A DNA stretch of 64,000 nucleotides, from NCBI GenBank assembly GCA_018240025.1, contig JAFEGM010000004.1, positions 53,053-117,052 on the forward strand, given 5' to 3'. A model generated the notes under the pieces. The model saw only the letters and a program-made list of their open reading frames with translations. It was not told the origin of the DNA and searched no databases. The position numbers were made by a program, and so were the translations under genes. Shown one piece after another: positions 35,472 through 44,222 of the stretch (its first letter is position 1; every line of letters begins with the position of its first letter). The stretch is from Verrucomicrobiota bacterium (GTDB lineage: Bacteria; Verrucomicrobiota; Verrucomicrobiia; Chthoniobacterales; SZAS-18).

Positions 35472-38400
35472 ATGGCTGCAGACGCCGATCCGCCTCCCGC
35501 CGAAACGCGCGGTGCCGGCGTGCCTGCATCCGTCTCCGCGGACATGACCGATCCCAACGCATCTCCAGCCAGCGGCGCGCCGCTCTCCGCCCCTTTGGCG
35601 GAGGCGGCCAAGCCCGGCTTTCAGCTGCCGGTGGATCCCTTCCGGGCGCTCGATGCGGTCGTCCGACATGCCCGGCAGATCCTCATTGTGGCTGCGGTGG
35701 TTGCGCAGGTGCTCGCCCTGCTCGCCTTCCTGCGAGTGCGCGACCAATACGTGGCCGCCGTCCAGCTGATCCGCCAGGAGCCGCCCAACGCGTTCCGGGT
35801 CTCCGAGTCGGGCGAGGCCTTCAAGCCGCGCGCGCTGACGGTGCAGACGGTCCTCAGCCTGATGAAATCCAACACGCTTCTTCAGCGCGTGAGCGCAAAG
35901 CTGAAGGGTGCGATCACGCCGGGCGAACTGCTGCGCAGCCTGAACATCGTGGCGGAGAAGAACACCGAGATCATCCGGGTGGAGTTCAAGACCGCCGCGG
36001 GGTCGGAGACCGCGGCCCGCGTGATCAACGCCTACGTCGGCGAAGTGGTGGCCTTGACCCGCGAGATGCAGTCGGACGAGGCCACGGTGGTGAATCGATT
36101 CCTCAAGCAGCAGATCGCCCGCTCGGACGAGGAGCTGCGGCGCATCGGTCTGGAAATCCAGGCGTTCAGCCGCGAGGCCAAGTTCCTCAGTGCGGACAAG
36201 GAGATCGATGCCGCCCTGCGCCGGGTGAGTGAGATCGAGCTGAAGTTCGAGGGCACCCGCATCGAGTTCGAGTCGATCGCCGTCCGCATCGCCGCGACCG
36301 AGGCGGAGCTCGCGAAGCACAGCCCGAGCGCCGCCAAGCTGCAGAGCGCCCGGGACGAGCTTTCCAGCCTGCTCACGCGCCTGACGGACGAGAATCCGCT
36401 GGTGAAGGAGCAGCGCGCCCGCATCGCCGCGCTGGAGAAACAGGCGGCTGAGGCGCCGGCCGGTCCGATGGCCTTTCCGCAGAAGGGCGAGAACGGCGTG
36501 GCGGAGAACCTCTTCCTTTCGCTGGTGCAGCTGCGCGCGCAGCAGAAGTCGCTGGCCGAGCAGACGCGCATGCTCGACGAACTGCGCAAGAACCTGACCA
36601 AGGAGCTCGGCGAGCTGCCGGAGAAGGAGCAGCGCTTCGCCCGGCTGCGCGCCCGCCAGCAGTCGGTCGAGACCGCCCGGCTGATGATGGCCGGCCGGCA
36701 GCGCGAGGCCGAGCTCTTCGAGGAGAATGCGCTCGGCTACTATCGCATCATGGCCGCCGCCGGCGCCGACGACGTGGAGGTGCTCTCGCGCTGGCGCAAG
36801 ATCTTCCTCGCCCTCGGCGCCGGGCTCGTGCTCGGCCTGGGCGGCGCGGCCGTCTGGTTCGCCTGGCGCGCGACCCGCGACGGCGTGCTGCGCTCGCCGG
36901 CCGATTTCTCGCGGGTGGTCGGTCAGCCCGTGCTGGCCACGCTGCCGGAGGGCGTGACGACCGCCACGGCGCGCGAGGCCTGGGCCTTCCGGACCTGGAC
37001 GACGCTGCGCAACCGCCTCGCGCTGGGCGACGGCGGACTCGTTTGTGGCTGGCTTGCGCCCGCCCCCGGCGTGGCGGGGCCGCTGCTGGACCTCTTCGGC
37101 CGCGCTGCGGCGCAGCGCGGAGCCCAGGCGATCATGCTGGCGCATTTCGAGGCGGTGGAATCGCCCCTGCTCGATCAAGTCCTGGCCCAGCCGGCCGACG
37201 TCCTGCCGCTGCTCGAGACCGATCCGCTGCTGCACGTCCACATCCCGGGCGACTTCGCCTGGGACGCCGCGCGCCGGAAGGCCTGGCGCCAGGCGGAAGC
37301 GCTCTGGCGCGAATACGGAATCGTCGTCTTCCTCGAAATCACGCGCCCCGAAGAGCCGGAGTCGGTCCTGCTCGCCGAGCAGCTGCCGCAGGTGGTCTGC
37401 CTCGGCCGGAGCGGCGAGGCCAGGGAGGAGGACTTCGCGCATCTGCTCGTGCCCTACCAAACCGGCGAATGCCAGCTGCGCGGCGTGGCGGTGGATCGGG
37501 CCCCGCTCCTCCGTCCGCGCTGGCTGGTCGAACGATTCGGCGTCCTGCTCGCCTCCGCGGCGCTCGGGCTCGGCGCGCTGGTCTTCCCGCCGACCACCTG
37601 CGCGGAAACCCTGCCCGCCCGGTCCAGCGCGGTCCGACCGAAGCGCGCGGCCTGGCAGGAGAAGCTCACGCTGGGCGCCGGTGACATCGTGCGCATCTCC
37701 GTCTACGGGCATCCCGAACTTGGCCAGCCCGAGGTTACGCTCGGGGCCGACGGACGCATCACCTTCCTCAATGTGAACGGCTTCCCGGCGGCCGGGCTGA
37801 CCATCGACGAGCTGCGCGAACGGCTGACCCGCGAGGTCAGCCGCTACTACCAGAACGCGCGCGTCGTGGTCGCTCCCGTGGCCTTCCTCAGCAAGCGCGT
37901 CTACGTCCTCGGCAAGGTCGTAAACAAGGGGGCGATCGTGCTGGAGCGCCCGCTCACCATCCTCGAAGCGGTGGCCGAGGCCGGCGGACTGGAGACGGGA
38001 CTTTACCAGCAGAACACCGTCGAACTGGCCGACCTCCCGCGCTCGCTGCTGGTCCGCAAGGGCAAGCGGCTGCCGGTCGATTTCGAAAAGCTCTTCATGA
38101 AGGGAGATCAGTCGCAAAATCTCGCGCTCGAACCCGACGACTACATCTTCTTCCCCTCCTCGAACACCAACGAGTTCCACCTGCTCGGCGCCGTGGCCCG
38201 GCCGGGGACCCAGGGCCTGACCGGTGGGTCCTCGGTCATCTCGGCCCTCAGCGTGGCCGGCGGCTTCACCGATCGCGCCTGGCGCCGGCGCATCCTGGTC
38301 GTGCGCGGTTCACTGACGCAGCCGAAGGCCTTCATCGTCGATCTCGACGCCATCCTGGCCGGCCGCTCGCCCGACTTCCGCATCGAGCCACGCGACCTCA

Positions 38401-38543
38401 TCTACGTCGCCGACCGCCCGTGGGCCAAGGTCGAGGATCTGCTTTCGGTGGCCATGAATGCCTTCACCCAGGCCGCGGTGGCCAGTTGGACCGGCGCGAA
38501 CATCGGCCCCATCATCAAGCGCCCGCTCATTCCCAGCCCATGA
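35472..38543 (+). CDS. copolymerase (Wzz/Wzc-like)-pseudo-tyrosine kinase-OPX export fusion
   Basis: 1023 residues in one uninterrupted frame. TM1 lies at about 67-89 (ILIVAAVVAQVLALLAFL), a periplasmic coiled-coil region at 90-435 with Wzz/GNVR character, and TM2 at about 443-463. Residues 470-685 sit where a BY-kinase would be, but Walker A reads APGVAGPLLD (no GK[ST]) and Walker A-prime and B acids are gone. A third hydrophobic segment (688-706, FGVLLASAALGLGALVF, then FPPTTCAET) leads to a polysaccharide export (Wza-like) domain (LTLGAGDIVRISVYGHPEL, about 732) with SLBB repeats (RVYVLGKVVNKG). One protein would thus bridge inner membrane to outer-membrane exporter. Start at 35472, 3 bp after the GT4 stop. 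Confidence 0.88.
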   Translation: MAADADPPPAETRGAGVPASVSADMTDPNASPASGAPLSAPLAEAAKPGFQLPVDPFRALDAVVRHARQILIVAAVVAQVLALLAFLRVRDQYVAAVQLIRQEPPNAFRVSESGEAFKPRALTVQTVLSLMKSNTLLQRVSAKLKGAITPGELLRSLNIVAEKNTEIIRVEFKTAAGSETAARVINAYVGEVVALTREMQSDEATVVNRFLKQQIARSDEELRRIGLEIQAFSREAKFLSADKEIDAALRRVSEIELKFEGTRIEFESIAVRIAATEAELAKHSPSAAKLQSARDELSSLLTRLTDENPLVKEQRARIAALEKQAAEAPAGPMAFPQKGENGVAENLFLSLVQLRAQQKSLAEQTRMLDELRKNLTKELGELPEKEQRFARLRARQQSVETARLMMAGRQREAELFEENALGYYRIMAAAGADDVEVLSRWRKIFLALGAGLVLGLGGAAVWFAWRATRDGVLRSPADFSRVVGQPVLATLPEGVTTATAREAWAFRTWTTLRNRLALGDGGLVCGWLAPAPGVAGPLLDLFGRAAAQRGAQAIMLAHFEAVESPLLDQVLAQPADVLPLLETDPLLHVHIPGDFAWDAARRKAWRQAEALWREYGIVVFLEITRPEEPESVLLAEQLPQVVCLGRSGEAREEDFAHLLVPYQTGECQLRGVAVDRAPLLRPRWLVERFGVLLASAALGLGALVFPPTTCAETLPARSSAVRPKRAAWQEKLTLGAGDIVRISVYGHPELGQPEVTLGADGRITFLNVNGFPAAGLTIDELRERLTREVSRYYQNARVVVAPVAFLSKRVYVLGKVVNKGAIVLERPLTILEAVAEAGGLETGLYQQNTVELADLPRSLLVRKGKRLPVDFEKLFMKGDQSQNLALEPDDYIFFPSSNTNEFHLLGAVARPGTQGLTGGSSVISALSVAGGFTDRAWRRRILVVRGSLTQPKAFIVDLDAILAGRSPDFRIEPRDLIYVADRPWAKVEDLLSVAMNAFTQAAVASWTGANIGPIIKRPLIPSP

Positions 38544-39607
38544 AGGCGCGTCCGCTCCGCCTCGCTTGCTGCCTGCTGCTCGCCGGCGCGTCGGGACTCG
38601 GCGCCGCCGAGGCCGTCCGCTTCGACCCGCGGGCCCCGGCCAAGGCGGCCGCGCCGGACTTCAAGCAGGTCTCGCGCACGAAGCGCGCCCCGACCGATCT
38701 GCTCAAGCCGCCGGCCGATCCCTACACGGTCGGCGCAGGCGACAAGCTCGAGGTCGAGATCCTCGGCCAGGCCGGCAGCAAGCAGGTGCTCCTGGCCGGT
38801 CCCGACGGGCGCATCTACTACGATCTGCTCCCATCGACCGATGTCCTCGGCCTCACGCTGGCGGAAGTGCGCGAGCTCCTGCAACAGCGGTTGCGCGAAT
38901 TCTACCGTGAGCCGCAGGTCTCGGTGAATGTGGTCTCCGCGCGCAGCAAGCGCGTCTGGGTGCTCGGGCGGGTCAACAAGCCGGGGAACTACCCGCTCCT
39001 CCGCCCGACCACGATCATCGACGCCATCTCGCAGGCCGGCGGGCTCTTCACCTCGCGCTTCTCCGGCAGGACCGAGGAACTGGCCGACCTCGAGCACAGC
39101 TTCATCATGCGCGGCGGCCGGGTGCTGCCGGTGAATTTCCACCGCCTGCTGCGCGAGGGCGACATGAGCCATAACATCTACGTGCGGCCCGACGACTTCG
39201 TCTATCTGCCGTCGGCGCTCTCGCAGGAGATCTACGTCATCGGCGCCGTCCGCGCGCCCCGCGCGGTGGGCTTCACGCAGGACATGAGCCTCGTCGCGGC
39301 CATCACCACGGCCTTCGGCCCGCTGCCCGGCGCCGACCTGCGGCAGGTCTGCATCGTGCGCGGCTCGCTGGCCGATCCGAAGATCGCGGTGGTCGACTTC
39401 CACGAGATCACGCAGGGCCGTGCGACCAACATCCGGCTCGAGCCGCGGGACATCGTCTACGTGCCCGTGCGCCGCTGGAACTCGCTGCTCGCGGTGGCCG
39501 ATCTCATCGTCAACACCTTCGTCCGCACGGTCGCGGCCAACGAGGGCAATCGCGCCGGCGCGGCCAACGCCCAGCCGGTGGGCGTGAACATCAACATCGG
39601 CAAGTAG
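38540..39607 (+). CDS. polysaccharide export protein (OPX/Wza-like)
   Basis: 355 residues with signal peptide (RLACCLLLAGASGLGAAEA). The Poly_export domain begins YTVGAGDKLEVEILGQAGSK, and SLBB-like repeats follow: KRVWVLGRVNKPGNYPLLRP and IYVIGAVRAPRAVGFTQDM. A closing stretch resembles the end of the preceding fusion protein (IRLEPRDIVYVPVRRW), so the two OPX domains are paralogous. No lipobox Cys is obvious in the mature start. Probably forms the outer-membrane or periplasmic channel for the EPS. ATGA-coupled to the fusion gene; convergent with the GT2 gene 6 bp away. Confidence 0.9.
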   Translation: MKARPLRLACCLLLAGASGLGAAEAVRFDPRAPAKAAAPDFKQVSRTKRAPTDLLKPPADPYTVGAGDKLEVEILGQAGSKQVLLAGPDGRIYYDLLPSTDVLGLTLAEVRELLQQRLREFYREPQVSVNVVSARSKRVWVLGRVNKPGNYPLLRPTTIIDAISQAGGLFTSRFSGRTEELADLEHSFIMRGGRVLPVNFHRLLREGDMSHNIYVRPDDFVYLPSALSQEIYVIGAVRAPRAVGFTQDMSLVAAITTAFGPLPGADLRQVCIVRGSLADPKIAVVDFHEITQGRATNIRLEPRDIVYVPVRRWNSLLAVADLIVNTFVRTVAANEGNRAGAANAQPVGVNINIGK

Positions 39608-39613
39608 CGCCGC

Positions 39614-40414
39614 TCAGCGCTCGACGGTGTGGCGCTGGAAGCGTCCGTAGAGCCAGGCCCGGAAGCGGCTGGAATGCAGCGCGCGTTCGGCGGCCTCGCC
39701 CTTCCGCACCGCCCGCCACCAGGCCAGCGCGGTCGCCTTCGGACCGAGCCAGCGCACCTGCAGCCCGTGGCGTGCGGCCAGCTGAAAGGCGATGGAGGCG
39801 AGCGCGAAGTCGCGCGCCCCACCCGAGCGCAGATAACGGAAGCGGAAGCGCAGCCGGCAGCATTTCCAACCCTGCCGCACCTGGCTCAGCGCCCAGGCGT
39901 AGTCCTCCATGCCGACCAGCGTCTCGTCGAACGGCTCGCGCTCCCAGAGCGAGCGCCGGAGCACGCCCATGCTGTTCGAATAGATGGAGCCGAACTTCAG
40001 GCCCTTGGCCTGCAGCTCCGCCCAGGTGATGGCCTCGCTGAAGAACGGATCGTCGTCCCAGCAGCCGCTGGCGCAGGCGCCATCGGTGCCCAGCGCCCGC
40101 ACCATCCGGTCGAGGGTGTCGGCATCCTCCAGCACGGTGTGCGAGCTGAGCACCGCGATGAACTCCTGCGGGCAGGCGCCGACGGCGAAGTTGAGCACGC
40201 GCGAATGGTGGTAGGACTGCCGCCAGTCGAGGATGCGCGCGCCGGCCGCCTCCAGCAGCGCGCGCGAGCCGTCGCGGCTGCCGCTGTCCACCGCCACGAT
40301 CTCCGCCGGCGGCAGCGTCTGCGCGGCCAGCGCCGCGAGCACCCCGGGCAGCGTGGCGGCGGAATCCTTGAAACGGATGATCACGCCGACGCGCGGAGCG
40401 GGAGCTGGGGCCAT
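39614..40414 (-). CDS. glycosyltransferase family 2 protein
   Basis: 266 residues. RVGVIIRFKDSAATLPGVLA, then PAEIVAVDSGSRDGSRALLE, then FIAVLSSHTVLEDADTLDRM, and ETLVGMEDYAWALSQVRQG are the GT-A donor and ED-type acceptor motifs. In this family the DxD site usually reads NSDx; here it is SSHT, a clear deviation that may alter metal use. Last gene of the minus-strand exosortase operon, 13 bp after epsI, suggesting a role tied to exosortase substrates. The ATG at 40414 is right before the Rossmann strand. Confidence 0.85.
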   Translation of the reverse strand: MAPAPAPRVGVIIRFKDSAATLPGVLAALAAQTLPPAEIVAVDSGSRDGSRALLEAAGARILDWRQSYHHSRVLNFAVGACPQEFIAVLSSHTVLEDADTLDRMVRALGTDGACASGCWDDDPFFSEAITWAELQAKGLKFGSIYSNSMGVLRRSLWEREPFDETLVGMEDYAWALSQVRQGWKCCRLRFRFRYLRSGGARDFALASIAFQLAARHGLQVRWLGPKATALAWWRAVRKGEAAERALHSSRFRAWLYGRFQRHTVER

Positions 40415-40427
40415 GAGATCGTGAGGC

Positions 40428-41009
40428 TCAGAGTTGCTGCAGTTCCGGAAAATCGCGCAGGAGCGTGGGCCAGTCGAGAGCGCGCGCACCGGCCGGCTGC
40501 AGCATGACCAAAACGGTTTCACCGGACCAGCGGCGAAGCTGGAGGCGCTGCAGAATGGTGCCGGTCCAGGCGCGCCAGGCGTTGGGCTGCCGGGTGCGGC
40601 CATCGCTGTACCAATAGACCGCCTCGCTCCGCTCCTGGCCGCGCCGCAGCTGCACGCGGCGGGCCTCGCCGCCATCCAGCGCCAGGGTCTGCTGCCCGAC
40701 GATCTCCCAGCCCGCGCCGCGAAAGCAGTAGGTCGGATCGTGCAGCGCGTGCCGATTCCCCGTGCCGTCGATGGCGATGAGCACGCACTGCTGTCCGCCG
40801 ACGTCGTAGGTCCGCTTGCGCCACGTGGCGCCGGCGAGCACCGCCTGCTCGACCGGCTGCAGCGCCAGCTCCGCGCCGCGGAAACCCGCGCCCTTGAGCG
40901 GCAGCCGGAGCAGTCGCCCGCTGCCCGCCGGGGGGAATAGGCGGGCGCAGGCGAGCCAGACTCCGACTGCCGCCAGGAGCAGTCCTAGAAAAACGTGGCG
41001 CGGCCTCAC
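40428..41009 (-). CDS. epsI: EpsI-family exosortase partner (DUF3485)
   Basis: 193 residues. An N-terminal membrane anchor (HVFLGLLLAAVGVWLACARL) is followed by the EpsI fold: DGTGNRHALHDPTYCFRGAGW contains the conserved PTYCFRG-type segment, and EAVYWYSDGRTRQPNAW is also typical. EpsI is a companion of exosortases, often fused to them or encoded next to them. The start is GTG at 41009, which overlaps the exosortase stop (GTGA), giving translational coupling. The longer open frame upstream on this strand is a shadow of the TPR and exosortase genes. Confidence 0.85.
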   Translation of the reverse strand: MRPRHVFLGLLLAAVGVWLACARLFPPAGSGRLLRLPLKGAGFRGAELALQPVEQAVLAGATWRKRTYDVGGQQCVLIAIDGTGNRHALHDPTYCFRGAGWEIVGQQTLALDGGEARRVQLRRGQERSEAVYWYSDGRTRQPNAWRAWTGTILQRLQLRRWSGETVLVMLQPAGARALDWPTLLRDFPELQQL

Positions 41010-42283
41010 GCGCGCCTCCCTTCCCGGAATTCCAGCCACAGCACGCTTGCCGCACCCGCGCCCGCCAGCAGCAGGCGCAGGCCAAGACTGACGGTGGGCG
41101 GGAGCGCGTGCAGCGCCCAGCCGGCGGCTGGCATCCAGGCAAAGGCCGAGATGATCCAGGGCGCCAGCCGCCAGCGTCCGTCGAGGAAGGCCGCCGCGGC
41201 GAACGGTGCGCCGAAGAGGGCGAGCGCATGCACGCCGAGCGCGAGTCCGAGCAGCGTGAGCGCGAGCGAAGCGCCAGCCAACCGCGCGCGCCGGCCCGCG
41301 CCCGCCGGCCTCGCCGGGCCGGGGCCGCGCAGGAGCACCGGAGCGAACCAGAGCACGAAGATCAGCCAGCTGTGGCGCTCCAGCGGGGCGTGCAGCCAGT
41401 GCACGGCCATCGGCACAAGGGCGCAGACGGCGGCGCCGGCGGCAAGCCAGGCCAGAAGCGAATCCGGGCCCTTGGCGTCGGCGCCTCGGCGCAACGGTGG
41501 CTGCCGGCGCGGGAGCGGCAGCGCGGCCACGGCCCCGACGACACCCGCGATGACCACGAGACCGATGAGCTCGTGCGCGGTGCCGGTCGGCGTGCGCTCG
41601 CCCAGCGAGAGCGCCAGTCCGCTCAGCACGCCGATCCGCACCGTATTGGCCACCCACGCGAGCAACGGCAGCATGCACAGACCGAGCAGGAGCCCCCGCC
41701 GCGTGCGCACGCGCAGCGCGAGCAGCAGGGCTCCCGCCAGCAGAATGGCCGGCAGCGTCTGCAGGCCGGAGCAGGCGGCCTCGACGGAGATCGGAGTTCC
41801 CTCGACGTTCAGCAGCGTGCCCTCCCGGGTCACGGCCAGACCAAACGCGGCGAACGCCTGTTCGGTCACCCAGGCGCCGCTCAGTCGGAACCACCAGCCG
41901 AGTTCGGTCGTCTCGTGCGCCACCCAGGGCATCGCCAGCACCAGCAGCGGCAGCAGGCGCGCGGCGCGGTTCCGCGCCTCCGGTGACCGACGCCGACGCA
42001 GCCAGCTCCAGGCCGCGGCGGCGAGGCCGAGCGCGCCGAGCGAGCCGGCGCCGAGCGCCAGCTGAGCGGCGATGAGCGTGGCGCTCAGGCCCTCCCAGCG
42101 GCGGTGCGTGGCGGGCTCCAGCGCGCCGCCCCACGGCCCGCCGAAGCGATGGAAGAGCAAGAGCCCGGCGACGGCGCGGAGGAGATCGGTCCCCAGGTCC
42201 TGCTCCAGCGGGGAGGCGGCGAAGACGACCCCGGCCACGAGGGTCAGGAGCGCCAGGTGCGGTCGTTCGTCGAGGGTCTTCAT
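41006..42283 (-). CDS. exosortase (PEP-CTERM protein-sorting transpeptidase)
   Basis: 425 residues, polytopic. The catalytic residues are present: Cys171 in VEAACSGLQTL, Arg216 in WVANTVRIGVLSG and His237 in TAHELIGLVV. In the family these cut PEP-CTERM tails and attach the product to a carrier. The core fold is within about 1-265; residues 270-425 form four to five further hydrophobic segments (RHSWLIFVLWFAP, ALTLLGLALGVHALALFGA), longer than a minimal exosortase. Target proteins in this window are at 12185, 44223 and 55620. Coupled upstream to the TPR gene (ATGA) and downstream to epsI (GTGA). Confidence 0.9.
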   Translation of the reverse strand: MKTLDERPHLALLTLVAGVVFAASPLEQDLGTDLLRAVAGLLLFHRFGGPWGGALEPATHRRWEGLSATLIAAQLALGAGSLGALGLAAAAWSWLRRRRSPEARNRAARLLPLLVLAMPWVAHETTELGWWFRLSGAWVTEQAFAAFGLAVTREGTLLNVEGTPISVEAACSGLQTLPAILLAGALLLALRVRTRRGLLLGLCMLPLLAWVANTVRIGVLSGLALSLGERTPTGTAHELIGLVVIAGVVGAVAALPLPRRQPPLRRGADAKGPDSLLAWLAAGAAVCALVPMAVHWLHAPLERHSWLIFVLWFAPVLLRGPGPARPAGAGRRARLAGASLALTLLGLALGVHALALFGAPFAAAAFLDGRWRLAPWIISAFAWMPAAGWALHALPPTVSLGLRLLLAGAGAASVLWLEFREGRRA

Positions 42284-44190
42284 TTTCCAGCTTCAGCGGC
42301 ATCGATGCGCACGAGATTGGCGCGCAGTTCCAAGGCGTCGGGGAGCTCCCGCAGCAGCTCGAGGGTGAGGCGACGGGCCTCGGCCCAGTTTCGCTCGGCA
42401 AAGGCGCGGCGCGCCTGCTCGACCCGGGCCGCCAGCGATTCCGGCGCGGCCGGGCGCTGCTCGGCCAGATCGAGGCGGGCCAGCTGTTCGCGCCCGGCCT
42501 CGCTCGCGACCAGAGCCGGCTGCGCCTGGACGTAGCGGCGCGCCGCGACCAGATCGCCACGCTCGAACGCCGCTTCGGCCAGCAGCCAGGCGGCGCGCGC
42601 GCCGGCCGGACCGGGCTGGGCGCTGAGAGGCACGAGGCGGGCCAGACCGGCCTCAGATTGGCGGTCGGCGAGGAGGAGCTCGGCCGCCAGCACCTGCAGC
42701 GTGGGCGTCTGCTTCCGACCCTCGAGGAAAGCCAGCGCCTGGGCCGGGCCGGACGGCCCCCGATAGCGCAGGCATTGCGCATAGCCGTAAATCAGCCACT
42801 CCGGCGTCGAGGCCTCGTCGGCCCAGGTTCCCTCCGGCAGCGCCTGCAGCGCGGCGGCCCGAAAGCCGGCCGCGAGCAGAGCCCCGCCCAGGACGCTCGG
42901 GCCGGTCAGGAATGTGTGTGCCTCCGCCGACGGACTGACGCCCGTCTTTTCCTGCCGCGCCAGTTCCTCGAGTTCGCCGAAGAAGGCGTGCGCCGTCGCG
43001 TCGCTCGCGCTCGGGGCGGCCACCGGCAGACCCGGTGGATTGAGCGAGCCGTGGGCCCGATAGTTCAGAAGGCGCGCCAAGGCCCGCTCGAAGCGCGGAG
43101 CGGCCGCCCGGCCGCGCTGCAGCCGCGAAGGCAGCGCCTCGCGCACCGCGGCTTCGTCGCCGCGCAGAAGCGCATCGACCGTGCGCAGCAGCTCGACGTC
43201 GTCGCGCCCGCGCGCGGCCAGGGCGACATTGCCGTCGCGCTGCTGCGCGGATTCATCCCAGAACCGCCCGGGCGGCAGCGCCGAGAGCCAATGCACGAAG
43301 GGCGCGAGTCGGCCCGCCAGGCCAGCCGGCGGCGTGGACGGCGCCAGCGACGGATCGACGAGGCGCGACCAGACGGCCGCCTTCAGCCAGACGAAATCGA
43401 GCGTGCCGATCTGCGTCGCTTCCTTCCAGGTGGCGAGCGCGAGTTCGAGGCTGCCCTGCCGGCGGTAGAACTCGGCCAGCTGATCGCGCAGCAGCGGATT
43501 CCCCGGCGCGGCCACGACGGCCGCGACGTACTCGACGCGCGCAGCGGCGAAGCGGCCGGTGCTCTCGAGCAGCTGTCCGCGGAAGCTGCGCACCTCCGGA
43601 TTGCGCGGATCGGCCAGCTGGGCCTGTTCGAGCAGGCGCCAGGACTTGGTCAGATCGCGCGGCGCCTCCAGCAGCGCGCGACGCACCAGGCGCATCGCCT
43701 CTTCCGCATTGGAACCGCCGGGAATCTCCAGCAGTTGCGTGGCGCCGGCGACATCGCCCGTGCGCACGAGGTGATCCGCCTCGAGCAAGCGCCAGGACGC
43801 CGGACGCGTCTCGCGACCACGCCAGGCGGCGCGCACGGTCTCCCAGCTTTCGCTCCGGCGGCCCTGCATGAGCGCGTGCCCGACCGCGAGACAGGCCGAC
43901 TCGTCGGCCAGCACACGGGCCGGCTGCTGGTCGAAGGTGCGGAGCAGTGCCGGCAGATTGCGCTGGGCCGCCTGGGCCGAAACCTCCAGCGCATTCCAAT
44001 CCAGCTCCTTCGCCCGCGGACGATGCACGGACGCGAGCGCCAGAGCATCGGCGGGGCGACCGCTCGCGACGAGTTCGCCGGCGCGAGCGAAAGCCCGCTC
44101 GCTTTGGCGGACCAGCACCCACTCGCGCCAGGCCCGGAGGCCGAGCACGACGGCGGCGACGACGAGCGCGAAGATCAGGAAGCGACGCAT
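42280..44190 (-). CDS. membrane-anchored TPR-repeat protein of the exosortase operon
   Basis: 636 residues. One N-terminal transmembrane helix (FLIFALVVAAVVLGLRAW) anchors a long periplasmic or cytoplasmic domain made of helical repeats (SERAFARAGELVASGRPADA, ALLEAPRDLTKSWRLLEQAQ, LAEFYRRQGSLELALATWKE), as in TPR proteins of PEP-CTERM/EPS loci. It probably scaffolds the exosortase or the polysaccharide machinery. It lies between the PEP-CTERM gene (32 bp upstream) and the exosortase gene (ATGA overlap). Confidence 0.82.
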   Translation of the reverse strand: MRRFLIFALVVAAVVLGLRAWREWVLVRQSERAFARAGELVASGRPADALALASVHRPRAKELDWNALEVSAQAAQRNLPALLRTFDQQPARVLADESACLAVGHALMQGRRSESWETVRAAWRGRETRPASWRLLEADHLVRTGDVAGATQLLEIPGGSNAEEAMRLVRRALLEAPRDLTKSWRLLEQAQLADPRNPEVRSFRGQLLESTGRFAAARVEYVAAVVAAPGNPLLRDQLAEFYRRQGSLELALATWKEATQIGTLDFVWLKAAVWSRLVDPSLAPSTPPAGLAGRLAPFVHWLSALPPGRFWDESAQQRDGNVALAARGRDDVELLRTVDALLRGDEAAVREALPSRLQRGRAAAPRFERALARLLNYRAHGSLNPPGLPVAAPSASDATAHAFFGELEELARQEKTGVSPSAEAHTFLTGPSVLGGALLAAGFRAAALQALPEGTWADEASTPEWLIYGYAQCLRYRGPSGPAQALAFLEGRKQTPTLQVLAAELLLADRQSEAGLARLVPLSAQPGPAGARAAWLLAEAAFERGDLVAARRYVQAQPALVASEAGREQLARLDLAEQRPAAPESLAARVEQARRAFAERNWAEARRLTLELLRELPDALELRANLVRIDAAEAGK

Positions 44191-44222
44191 GGCGGAGCGA
44201 GGCGCGTGGTGATTGGGGGAAC

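Noticed and set aside
33576..38180. 1534-residue open frame on the minus strand
   Set aside because: It lies antisense to four well-supported EPS genes, has no recognisable domain and its composition (Arg/Gly/Ala/Leu-rich) is that of a reverse-complement shadow in GC-rich DNA.
35472..38543. frameshift or missing stop joining two genes
   Set aside because: The frame is open throughout with normal codon use and no homopolymer at the junction; kept as a real fusion, with a read-level check suggested.
39608..39631. terminator between the convergent OPX and GT2 genes
   Set aside because: A 5-bp stem (AGCGC/GCGCT) is visible but has no T-run and lies partly inside the coding sequence, so it is too weak to report.
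40428..42782. 784-residue minus-strand open frame
   Set aside because: Only its last 193 residues (EpsI) are protein-like; the upstream part is out of frame across the exosortase and TPR genes.
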